From NCBI GenBank assembly GCA_003523185.1, contig DPGN01000046.1, positions 4,915-21,073 on the forward strand: 16,159 nucleotides of DNA. Direction: 5' to 3'. The notes beneath the pieces are model-generated. The model worked only from the letters and a program-made list of their open reading frames with translations, was not told where the DNA came from and ran no database searches. The translations under genes and the position numbers were made by a program. Source of the DNA: Halieaceae bacterium. Its GTDB lineage: Bacteria > Pseudomonadota > Gammaproteobacteria > Pseudomonadales > Halieaceae. Below, piece after piece: positions 1 to 6,785 of the stretch (the stretch's first letter is position 1; the number at the start of each line of letters is the position of its first letter).

Positions 1-1230
1 GACTTCCCTCTCGATGAGTTTGTGCGCCTAGACTCGCGGCGTAAGGAGGCGGATGTTAGGTCCCAGGATCTTTTAGCTGAACGAAAGAAAGCCTCTAAGC
101 AGATTGGTGCGTTAATCGCTCAGGGCAAAAGCGTCGATGAAGCCAAAGCAGAGGTAAATGAGACACTTGACCGGCTCTCAACGGAGTTGGATGCCGCGGT
201 TGAAGAAGCAAAAACGGTGCAGCAAGCGTTAGACGAACTGCTCATGGGGACACCCAACCTCCCAGATGCAGTGGTTCCGGACGGTGTTGACGAGGACGAC
301 AACGAAGAAATTCTCACCTGGGGAACGCCCCCCGCGCTGTCGTTTGAAGCCAAAGATCATGCAGATCTCGGGGAGGCGCTCGGACAGCTTGATTTCGAGC
401 TGGCAGGTAAAATAACCGGTAGCCGGTTCAGTGTCATGCAGGGGCAATTTGCCAAGTTGCAGCGTGCCTTGACGCATTTCATGCTCGACTTACATACGAC
501 TCGGCACGGATACACCGAGGTCTATGTTCCGTTTATCGTCAACAGCGATTCGTTATACGGAACGGGCCAGTTACCCAAGTTCGCGGAAGATTCTTTCAAG
601 CTCGAGGGTGATTCTGGCTACTACCTGATTCCAACAGCCGAAGTCCCAGTTACCAACATGCTGCGTGATCGAATCGTCGAAGATACAGAGCTGGGTGACG
701 CAGGAATGAAATTCACAGCGCATACGCCTTGCTTTAGAAGCGAGGCAGGTAGTTACGGCAGAGATACTCGGGGTTTGATTCGACAGCATCAGTTCGAAAA
801 GGTTGAGCTTGTACAGGCAGTTCGTCCATCTCAGTCAGATGCCGCACTCGAGGAACTAACAGGGCATGCTGAGGCAGTATTGCAGGCGTTAGAGCTTCCA
901 TACCGTAAAGTCCGACTGTGCGGAGGTGATCTGGGCTTCAGCGCGGCCATGACTTATGACCTCGAAGTATGGCTACCCGGTCAGAATGCCTATCGCGAAA
1001 TTTCCAGCTGCTCTAACTTCAGAGACTACCAAGCGCGCCGGATGCAGGCTCGCTGGAGAAACCCGGAGACCGGTAAACCTGAGTTACTGCACACCTTGAA
1101 TGGGTCAGGGTTGGCAGTAGGACGCACGCTAGTTGCTGTGGTTGAAAATGGGCAGCAAAGCGATGGCTCTATCACCGTCCCATCAGCGCTCGTCCCATAT
1201 TTTGGGACTGACACCATCACAAGCCAGTAA
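1..1230 (+). CDS. serS: Seryl-tRNA synthetase, 5' end cut off by the window
   Basis: This cytoplasmic class II aminoacyl-tRNA synthetase charges tRNA-Ser with serine. The frame is open from base 1, and 409 codons are visible; the family is usually about 425-430 residues, so only some 20-25 N-terminal residues are missing. The visible part begins in the N-terminal coiled-coil arm that contacts the tRNA long variable arm: it is rich in Lys, Glu and Arg and carries the usual KKASKQIG-type stretch. The catalytic domain follows, with TAEVPVT, class II motif 2 (FRSEAGSYGRDTRG, from about base 733) and motif 3 (GSGLAVGRTLVAVVENGQ, about 1100-1160). The C-terminus ends VPYFG, as is common in the family. 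A GTG at base 22 is an internal valine, not the start. The gene converges on prc, 8 bases away. Identity is certain. Confidence 0.97.
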   Translation, partial: DFPLDEFVRLDSRRKEADVRSQDLLAERKKASKQIGALIAQGKSVDEAKAEVNETLDRLSTELDAAVEEAKTVQQALDELLMGTPNLPDAVVPDGVDEDDNEEILTWGTPPALSFEAKDHADLGEALGQLDFELAGKITGSRFSVMQGQFAKLQRALTHFMLDLHTTRHGYTEVYVPFIVNSDSLYGTGQLPKFAEDSFKLEGDSGYYLIPTAEVPVTNMLRDRIVEDTELGDAGMKFTAHTPCFRSEAGSYGRDTRGLIRQHQFEKVELVQAVRPSQSDAALEELTGHAEAVLQALELPYRKVRLCGGDLGFSAAMTYDLEVWLPGQNAYREISSCSNFRDYQARRMQARWRNPETGKPELLHTLNGSGLAVGRTLVAVVENGQQSDGSITVPSALVPYFGTDTITSQ

Positions 1231-1238
1231 CTAAGACG

Positions 1239-3347
1239 CTAGCGGCTGTCTGCTCGCGCCATAACAGGACCACTAAGGTTAATGGCGTCGGCAAGAATGC
1301 GCGCCGTTTCAGTGATGAGCGCGTCCACTTCATCGGCCTCAGATTCTTCGCTAATCACTGATGGCTCTTCAGCACTGTCCTGTGGCATGTCAGATGAATC
1401 GTTGTCTCCATCTACCAGATCATCCAAGGAGGCGAGGGCATCCATGCCTTTGGCCTGTCGTCGCGTGTTTTCAATGGCTAGGTATTGAATTTCCTGCGAC
1501 GTTCGCTGGGCTATCCGTTCGGCCTCATTGAGCGGCAAGACCTCAGCATCGCGTACCTTTGCGGCGAGGGCCTTTTGATCCCAGATATATTGAAAGTCGG
1601 GATCGGAATTTGCACGCTCAGTGTGTTTGGCAACGAGTGTAGGGAGGATGGCATCGACTACGCCGTAGTCCTTGTGCCGGACAGGTGCTATGCGATCCCA
1701 ATCTAAAGCCTTATCGAGGGAACTCTCGCCAATCTCGTCGTGCTGTAGCAGGGAAGGGTAGCTGATATCAGGGATAACGCCTCGGTGCTGCGTGCTATCG
1801 CCTGAGATGCGATAAAACTTGCTCTCTGTGATCTTTAACTGCCCCTCAGGCAGATCTAGCAGCGTCTGCACGGTTCCTTTACCAAAACTTCGATCTCCGA
1901 CAACAATAGCTCGGCCGTAGTCCTGAAGGGCGCCAGCAAAGATCTCAGAAGCAGAAGCACTGAGACGGTCAATCATGATTGCTACCGGCCCATCGTAATA
2001 GGGTCCCCGCCGACGTTTTCCGTCTCGCCACACACGGCTGCCAGTGCCGCGTATCTGCACAGTGGGTCCATATTCGATAAATAAGCCCGTTAACTCATTC
2101 GCTTCACGGAGCGAACCACCGCCATTGCCCCGAAGGTCAATCACTAGGCCGTCAACGCCTGCCTCGTTTAGTTCATTGACCAATTTGGCGACGTCTCGTG
2201 TAGTCGACCTGAAGTCGGGATCACCTTTGCGATAGGCATCAAAATCAAGGTAAAACGCCGGGATATCGATGACGCCAATTTTTCGAGGAGTTGAGCTCAA
2301 ATCATTGATTTCAATGATCTTTGATTGCGCGGCTTGCTCCTCTAATTGGACTTCATTCCGCGTGATAGTGAGTCGCCTAGCCTCATCAGCTCGTCCCGCT
2401 GCTGGAATCACATCTAAGCGCACTACCGTGCCTTTTTTTCCTCTCACGAGGTCAACGACATCATCTAAACGCCACCCAATCACATCGGTCATAGGCCCGG
2501 CTCTACCCTGACCCACGGCGATAATAAGTTCAGCGGCTTTCAGGTCGCTTTGTTTATCTGCAGGACCGGCTGGGACCACGCGTACAACCTTGACGTATTC
2601 GTCCTCGTTTTGAAGTACAGCACCAATGCCCTCAAGGCTCAGGCGCATATCTATGTCGAAGTTTTCAGCACGACGCGGAGAGAAATAACTTGTATGGGGG
2701 TCGAATTGAGAGGTGAGGGCGTTCGCATATACCGCGAATACATCTTGTTCGTTGTATTGAGACAGCCGGTTTTGTTGGTTTTCATACCGTTTTACCAATG
2801 TGGTCGGTATGTCCTCTAACGGCTTTTCTGCAAGCTTCAGGGCCAAGACCTGATTCTTGATACGTTTACGCCATCGATCATCTAGCTCAGCCTTGTCAGC
2901 TGCCCAGGCCCGCTCCGTCGGATCCGAATCAATGTATTCATCCTTATCAAAATCCAGGCCAGCGACGATATCTTCCATATTCGAAATGACGTGCACCAGG
3001 CGCTCCGACGCTCGTAGTTCATATCTCTCAAATATCTCAAAGGCAGGGGAGAGCTCTCCCTGTCGACCAAGATCATCGAGCCGCGTCGAATAACGCTCGA
3101 ATTCAGCAACGTCTGAGGCAGTAAAATAAAGATGAGAGGGGTCAAGGCGCTCTAAATAGGTTTCTAGATGTTCCGCTGACATCGCGTCGTTGTAGCGACG
3201 ATCAACGTAGTGGTTTTCCTCTAGCTCGGTTACTAAGGCACGCAAGGTCCATGTTTGCTGGGTCGTAGGCGATAAACCCGAAGCGACCGGGACCGACGCT
3301 GCAATAATGCTCGCAACCAGAGCCAAGAATTTTTTAGTGAGTTTCAT
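1239..3347 (-). CDS. prc: Tail-specific (C-terminal processing) periplasmic protease Prc
   Basis: This is a serine protease of family S41 (Prc/Tsp) that cleaves periplasmic proteins with exposed nonpolar C-termini, including, in studied species, a penicillin-binding protein and peptidoglycan hydrolases. The 702-residue product is close to E. coli Prc (682). Residues 1-24 form a signal peptide with a Lys-rich start and a hydrophobic core. An N-terminal helical region follows, then a PDZ domain at roughly 225-320 and the S41 core at about 355-550. The Ser-Lys dyad is visible: Ser465 within SASAS, Asp476 and Lys490 within FGKGTVQT, with the same spacings as Ser430/Asp441/Lys455 of the E. coli enzyme. 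The C-terminal region is of the DUF3340 type and contains an acidic, Ser-rich stretch at about 643-673. The ATG start fits the signal peptide; the upstream Shine-Dalgarno is weak. prc diverges from the MBL-fold gene and converges on serS. Confidence 0.96.
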   Translation of the reverse strand: MKLTKKFLALVASIIAASVPVASGLSPTTQQTWTLRALVTELEENHYVDRRYNDAMSAEHLETYLERLDPSHLYFTASDVAEFERYSTRLDDLGRQGELSPAFEIFERYELRASERLVHVISNMEDIVAGLDFDKDEYIDSDPTERAWAADKAELDDRWRKRIKNQVLALKLAEKPLEDIPTTLVKRYENQQNRLSQYNEQDVFAVYANALTSQFDPHTSYFSPRRAENFDIDMRLSLEGIGAVLQNEDEYVKVVRVVPAGPADKQSDLKAAELIIAVGQGRAGPMTDVIGWRLDDVVDLVRGKKGTVVRLDVIPAAGRADEARRLTITRNEVQLEEQAAQSKIIEINDLSSTPRKIGVIDIPAFYLDFDAYRKGDPDFRSTTRDVAKLVNELNEAGVDGLVIDLRGNGGGSLREANELTGLFIEYGPTVQIRGTGSRVWRDGKRRRGPYYDGPVAIMIDRLSASASEIFAGALQDYGRAIVVGDRSFGKGTVQTLLDLPEGQLKITESKFYRISGDSTQHRGVIPDISYPSLLQHDEIGESSLDKALDWDRIAPVRHKDYGVVDAILPTLVAKHTERANSDPDFQYIWDQKALAAKVRDAEVLPLNEAERIAQRTSQEIQYLAIENTRRQAKGMDALASLDDLVDGDNDSSDMPQDSAEEPSVISEESEADEVDALITETARILADAINLSGPVMARADSR

Positions 3348-3517
3348 CTAACGTTATCTCTCAAACTGAATTTACTGCTATCGCGGAGGTCACACACGCA
3401 GCGCTGGTGCAGGCGTTGAGCCACTTCCGTGAGGACATAGATTAGCGCAGTTCACGCTATAACCACAGATACGTTGTAGCAGGGGGATCGGACGACACAT
3501 CCACTTATACAATTTAA

Positions 3518-3533
3518 CATAATATACATTATG
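3518..3533. promoter_or_regulatory. Inverted repeat, candidate operator for the MBL-fold gene
   Basis: CATAAT-ATAC-ATTATG is a perfect inverted repeat with 6-base arms and a 4-base spacer, lying in an AT-rich block about 75 bases upstream of the hydrolase start. Its position fits an operator or a promoter-overlapping site; CATAAT itself could serve as a -10 element. Persulfide dioxygenase genes in other bacteria are often controlled by sulfide-sensing ArsR-type repressors (BigR/SqrR) that bind AT-rich palindromes, but no such regulator gene is in the window. The assignment is inference. Confidence 0.35.
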
Positions 3534-3542
3534 CGCATTTAT

Positions 3543-3604
3543 ATGTTTATGAAGATGGGTGTATCATGAGCCCTATATCGCTGTTACCAGACCTTTACCG
3601 CTGA
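3543..3604 (+). other. Two chained mini-ORFs in the leader of the MBL-fold gene
   Basis: ATG at 3543 opens an 8-codon frame (MFMKMGVS) whose TGA at 3567-3569 overlaps the ATG at 3566 of a 12-codon frame (MSPISLLPDLYR). The second frame ends with TGA at 3602-3604, four bases before the hydrolase ATG at 3609. The hydrolase has no visible Shine-Dalgarno of its own, so ribosomes terminating at 3604 could reinitiate there. The GATGGG at 3554-3559 is a weak candidate ribosome-binding site for the second frame. Frames this short arise easily by chance, so this is a suggestion only. Confidence 0.25.
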
Positions 3605-3608
3605 ACTA

Positions 3609-4526
3609 ATGTTTACAGACCCACACCAGCTATCTGTTACTGCTTTCTTTGACGAAGCGACATCAACCGTTTCGTACGTTGTAGCGGACGCCGAATCAAA
3701 GGTCTGTGCAATTATCGACCCCGTACTGGAGCTTGAGGAATCCTCCGCTGAAATCACAACACGCGGTGCCGATAAAATTCTCGAACACCTGCGGGTCAAT
3801 GGACTCACTTGTGAGTACATCTTAGAAACGCACGCACACGCTGATCACTTGAGTGCAGGCTATTTTCTCAAGCAGCGCTTATCCGCTCCTATTGGAATTG
3901 GTCGGTCGATTGTTGACGTGCAGCACGTGTTTGCGGAAATGTATTCTGAGACGCCGAGTTTTAAACGTGACGGTTCGCAGTTCGACTTATTGCTTGCAGA
4001 TGGTCAAAAATTGCCGCTAGGGCGTTTTTCTATCGAAGCAATGCATGTCCCAGGCCACACACCCGCTTGTATGGCCTACAGCGTTGGTGGTGCTGTATTT
4101 GTCGGTGACACCTTATTTATGCCAGATTCAGGGACCGCTCGGTGTGATTTTCCCGGAGGAAGCGCTGTCGCGCTTTATCGATCGATACAGCGACTGCTAG
4201 CGCTACCGCCCGAGACGCGCGTGTTTGTGTGCCACGACTACCAACCTAATGGGCGCGAATTTGCGTTTGAGGCGACGGTTGAGGCCCACAAACAGGAAAA
4301 CGTACATGTTAAAGACGGTATTAACGAATCCGAATTCGTTAACATGCGGACCGCAAGGGACGCTCAACTCTCGACGCCGCGGCTCATGCTTCCATCGATG
4401 CAGGTAAACATCCGCGCAGGCGCCCTTCCGATCCACCCTGTTTCGGCTAGGCCCGTTATTACAATGCCGATTAATGCTTTCAGTGACGTTGACTTAACAG
4501 AATTAGCAGAAAAAACAGACAGTTAG
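3609..4526 (+). CDS. MBL-fold metallo-hydrolase, persulfide dioxygenase (ETHE1)-like
   Basis: The 305-residue protein is a metallo-beta-lactamase-fold enzyme with the metal motif THAHADH (His75, His77, Asp79, His80), His150 in VPGHTPACMAY and Asp167 in GDTLF, followed by RCDFPGG and a later CHDYQP. The His/His/Asp set matches the mononuclear iron site of ETHE1-type persulfide dioxygenases, which oxidise glutathione persulfide to sulfite, rather than the binuclear zinc site of glyoxalase II. It also has a C-terminal extension (about 225-300, with NVHVKDG and PSMQVN..AG.LP) typical of a proteobacterial subgroup often annotated simply as MBL-fold hydrolase. Its biochemistry is less settled, so substrate is inferred. 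The ATG at 3609 is the only start in this frame after an in-frame stop at 3567-3569, and it lacks a Shine-Dalgarno. No rhodanese or sulfide:quinone reductase gene is adjacent. The downstream neighbour is convergent. Confidence 0.82.
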   Translation: MFTDPHQLSVTAFFDEATSTVSYVVADAESKVCAIIDPVLELEESSAEITTRGADKILEHLRVNGLTCEYILETHAHADHLSAGYFLKQRLSAPIGIGRSIVDVQHVFAEMYSETPSFKRDGSQFDLLLADGQKLPLGRFSIEAMHVPGHTPACMAYSVGGAVFVGDTLFMPDSGTARCDFPGGSAVALYRSIQRLLALPPETRVFVCHDYQPNGREFAFEATVEAHKQENVHVKDGINESEFVNMRTARDAQLSTPRLMLPSMQVNIRAGALPIHPVSARPVITMPINAFSDVDLTELAEKTDS

Positions 4527-4602
4527 CTGTTCTTTCCCACATGTATTTCCACGCTTAATTGCGCCCGTGAAATTCGTGTAGCGACGTCTCGGAAACCACT
4601 TG

Positions 4603-5823
4603 TCAGCCCGAAAAACGATCAATAATCTGCTTCCCTAGAGCCATCTGGTGTACCTGATCTGGACCATCCGCCTGACGACACCAACGCGCGTAGTTGTAAG
4701 CTTCAGCCATCATATAGTCTTCGGTCAGCCCCCCTGCTCCGTGGATTTGCATACACCGATCGATCACCTTCTGCACCAGAAATGGAATCGTCGTTTTCGT
4801 TGCTGCAATCATATCGACGGATGCTGGCACGCCCTGGGTATCGATTTTATGACAGGCTTTCAGCAACAGCAGGCGTGCCATCTCAATCTCTGAGAAACAT
4901 TTAGAGATGTCCTCACGGACGCTCTGATGTTTACTGAGTAATCGGCCAAAGGTGGTTCGGCTATTCGCACGATGGCAGGCCAGCTCAAGCGAGCGCTGCG
5001 CTGCGCCAATGAGGCGCATGCAGTGATGCATGCGGCCCGGTCCCAGTCGTCCCTGCGCAATTTCAAACCCCCTGCCCTCGCCCAGTAGGATATTCTCGTA
5101 CGGCACACGGACGTTTTCAAAAACGATTTCCGCATGCCCTATCGGCGCGTCGTCGTAGCCTAGTGTTGTGAGCGGTCTCACGAGCGTCACGCCGGGCGTA
5201 TCCTTGGGGACTAGTATCTGTGACTGCTGCAGATGTCGACTTGGATTCTCGGGATCCGACTTTCCCATAACGATAAGAATCCTGGTTCGCTCGTACATGG
5301 CATTTGTTATGAACCACTTATGTCCGTTGAGAACCCACTCATTGCCGTCTTTTTCGATCCGCAGCTCAACATTGGTAGCGTCGCTAGAGGCAACCTGAGG
5401 CTCTGTCATGGCGTAGGAAGACCGGATGTCTCCGGCTAGCAGTGGATCAAGCCACTCACGCTGCTGAGCTTCGGTCGCGTAATTCATGAAAACTTCCATG
5501 TTTCCGGTATCGGGCGCATTGCAGTTGAAGACCTCTGGACACCAGATCACCCGTCCCATGATCTCGGCCAGTGGCGCATAATCGAAAAACGACAGACCAC
5601 CATGGTCGCAGTATTCAGCGTGCTCCTCAGGGACAAAGAGGTTCCACAACCCAGCCTCTTTCGCCTTGAGTTTAAGTTCATCCATCAAAGGCAATGGTGC
5701 GAAGCGATTTTCAGCAGTCTTCAGTTGGTGGGCGTAGGCCTCTTCGTTTGGATAGATATGCTCATCCATGAAGCGCTGCAATCGTGCTGCTAAATCTTGT
5801 GACTTCTTGCTGTGTTCATACAT
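4603..5823 (-). CDS. Acyl-CoA dehydrogenase, ACAD10/11-like
   Basis: This FAD-dependent enzyme introduces the alpha-beta double bond in an acyl-CoA thioester, passing electrons to ETF. The 406 residues cover the whole fold: an N-terminal helical domain (about 1-130), the middle beta domain opening with YAMTEPQVASSDA (137-149) and containing NGHKWFITNA, and a C-terminal helical domain with LGPGRMHHCMR and QIHGAGG. Near the C-terminus ADGPDQVH (385-392) takes the place of the YEGT segment of medium-chain enzymes, so Asp386 stands where the catalytic Glu is usually found. This is characteristic of the ACAD10/ACAD11-like subgroup, whose members act on long-chain or 4-hydroxyacyl substrates. The exact chain length cannot be read from sequence. 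It is the last gene of the nudC-sohB-SDR run, 110 bases after the SDR gene. The ATG start has only a weak Shine-Dalgarno. Confidence 0.93.
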   Translation of the reverse strand: MYEHSKKSQDLAARLQRFMDEHIYPNEEAYAHQLKTAENRFAPLPLMDELKLKAKEAGLWNLFVPEEHAEYCDHGGLSFFDYAPLAEIMGRVIWCPEVFNCNAPDTGNMEVFMNYATEAQQREWLDPLLAGDIRSSYAMTEPQVASSDATNVELRIEKDGNEWVLNGHKWFITNAMYERTRILIVMGKSDPENPSRHLQQSQILVPKDTPGVTLVRPLTTLGYDDAPIGHAEIVFENVRVPYENILLGEGRGFEIAQGRLGPGRMHHCMRLIGAAQRSLELACHRANSRTTFGRLLSKHQSVREDISKCFSEIEMARLLLLKACHKIDTQGVPASVDMIAATKTTIPFLVQKVIDRCMQIHGAGGLTEDYMMAEAYNYARWCRQADGPDQVHQMALGKQIIDRFSG

Positions 5824-5909
5824 AGAATTAACCGTGTAGCCGTCGTTACTTGCCCGCGGCTGCCTTTAAATTGAACCTTATATCACTCGGTTTTTATTGC
5901 ACTTTTCCC

Positions 5910-5937
5910 GTAATCTTGGCGAAAGTTCGGAGATTAC
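5910..5937 (-). other. Hairpin-forming inverted repeat at the SDR stop codon
   Basis: GTAATCT (5910-5916) and AGATTAC (5931-5937) are perfect 7-base inverted repeats around a 14-base loop that itself contains CGA/TCG pairing. Flanking CCC and GGG can extend the stem past a 2-base bulge. On the transcribed minus strand the SDR stop codon lies inside the 5' arm. No run of U follows (the next bases on the minus strand are CGGGAAAAG), so it is not a classical intrinsic terminator. It could be a 3'-end-stabilising or attenuating stem between the SDR and acyl-CoA dehydrogenase genes, or a protein-binding palindrome. Confidence 0.45.
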
Positions 5938-6719
5938 ACGGGACTCAGTACCGAGCCCCCGTCTACCACGAGCGATGCGCCATTGACGTACGAACCTGCA
6001 CCACTGACAAGAAGTAGCAGAGGTCCCGTCAATTCATGGTACTCACCGGTGCGCTGCGGCACGAGCCGCTGTATGTAGGCGCGGCCTTGCTCTGTAGCAA
6101 ACTCCTTTTCGTTGATCGCCGTCTCGAAATAGCCAGGACACAGCGAATTCACGCGGACCCCCGAGCGTGCGAGTTCAAGAGCCATATTTTTAGTGAGCTG
6201 ATCAATGGCGACTTTTGATACGTTGTAATCGGCTTTATGAGTACCGGACACATGGCTGTAAATAGACCCCGTATTCACAATATTGCCGCTGCGCTGCTGC
6301 TTCATGCGCCGCGCCGCCTCTTGGGCAACACGCCATGCACCAGTGAGGTTAACGTCAAGAACAGGGCCCCAATCGTCTTCCGTCGCATCGACAAAACGCA
6401 GGGGTGGATTGGCGATGCCTGCGTTATTTACCAGGATATCTAGCTGAGAAAACTGTGCATCAAAGGCCTTAAACGCGTCCCGAACACTTTCCCGCGACGT
6501 GACGTCCATGGTGATGGCGTCTGCCTTCCCGCCCCGATCGCGTAGCATTTGCACCAGCGACGTCAACTTATCTGCACGTCGCGCGGCAACAACAACATGT
6601 GCACCTGCGCCCGACAGCACCTGAGCGAAGTGCTCACCCAGTCCACTTGATGCGCCTGAGATCAGCGCAACGCGCCCGTCTAGCGAGAATAAGCTCTCAA
6701 AATCGATGCGGTGTGCCAT
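5934..6719 (-). CDS. Short-chain dehydrogenase/reductase (SDR family)
   Basis: This is a classical NAD(P)-dependent SDR oxidoreductase of 261 residues. The Rossmann nucleotide-binding motif SGASSGLG is at 21-28, MDVTS at 71-75, NNAG at 98-101, the catalytic serine in NTGS (Ser152), and YNVSK supplies Tyr165 and Lys169. The C-terminus ends in the common VDGGS segment. An Arg pair after beta-2 (AARRADK, 46-51) favours NADP(H) but does not prove it. The substrate is unknown; next to an acyl-CoA dehydrogenase it may act on a hydroxyacyl, alcohol or ketone intermediate. I chose the ATG at 6719. An in-frame TTG at 6734 would add five residues (MTGNA), but neither site has a strong Shine-Dalgarno and most relatives begin near the ATG. 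It lies 51 bases after sohB (36 from the TTG) and is probably cotranscribed with it. Confidence 0.92.
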   Translation of the reverse strand: MAHRIDFESLFSLDGRVALISGASSGLGEHFAQVLSGAGAHVVVAARRADKLTSLVQMLRDRGGKADAITMDVTSRESVRDAFKAFDAQFSQLDILVNNAGIANPPLRFVDATEDDWGPVLDVNLTGAWRVAQEAARRMKQQRSGNIVNTGSIYSHVSGTHKADYNVSKVAIDQLTKNMALELARSGVRVNSLCPGYFETAINEKEFATEQGRAYIQRLVPQRTGEYHELTGPLLLLVSGAGSYVNGASLVVDGGSVLSPV

Positions 6720-6753
6720 GGCGTTTCCAGTCAACGTTGCTCTTTGGGCCTTT

Positions 6754-6785
6754 TTTATAAAAAGCGTGTTTTATAGAAAGCGTGT
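6754..6785. repeat. 16-base tandem duplication over the sohB stop codon
   Basis: TTTATAAAAAGCGTGT (6754-6769) is followed directly by TTTATAGAAAGCGTGT (6770-6785), two adjacent copies differing at one base. The right-hand copy contains the last sense codons and the TAA stop of sohB (minus strand); the left-hand copy lies in the gap before the SDR gene. It looks like a replication-slippage duplication. No function is evident. Confidence 0.7.

Larger units (their letters stand above)
3348..3608. promoter_or_regulatory. Divergent intergenic region between prc and the MBL-fold gene
   Basis: These 261 bases must hold the promoters for prc (leftward) and the MBL-fold hydrolase (rightward). The left part is of average composition and shows no clear promoter to me. 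The right part, about 3505-3560, is strongly AT-rich and holds an inverted repeat and two tiny reading frames described separately. I could not assign a confident -35/-10 pair in either direction. Confidence 0.5.

Noticed and set aside
22..30. GTG at base 22 as the start of the seryl-tRNA synthetase
   Set aside because: The frame is open to base 1 and the family needs about 20-25 more N-terminal residues, so this is an internal valine in a cut gene.
3399..3406. CAGCGCTG palindrome upstream of prc
   Set aside because: An isolated 8-base palindrome is expected by chance, and nothing ties it to a known regulator.
4527..4602. Bidirectional terminator between the MBL-fold gene and the acyl-CoA dehydrogenase gene
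   Set aside because: Only a weak bulged pairing (TTCCACG with CGTGAA) is visible and no T-run follows on either strand.
6720..6734. TTG at 6734 as the SDR start
   Set aside because: It adds only five residues without a better ribosome-binding site than the ATG at 6719, though it cannot be excluded.
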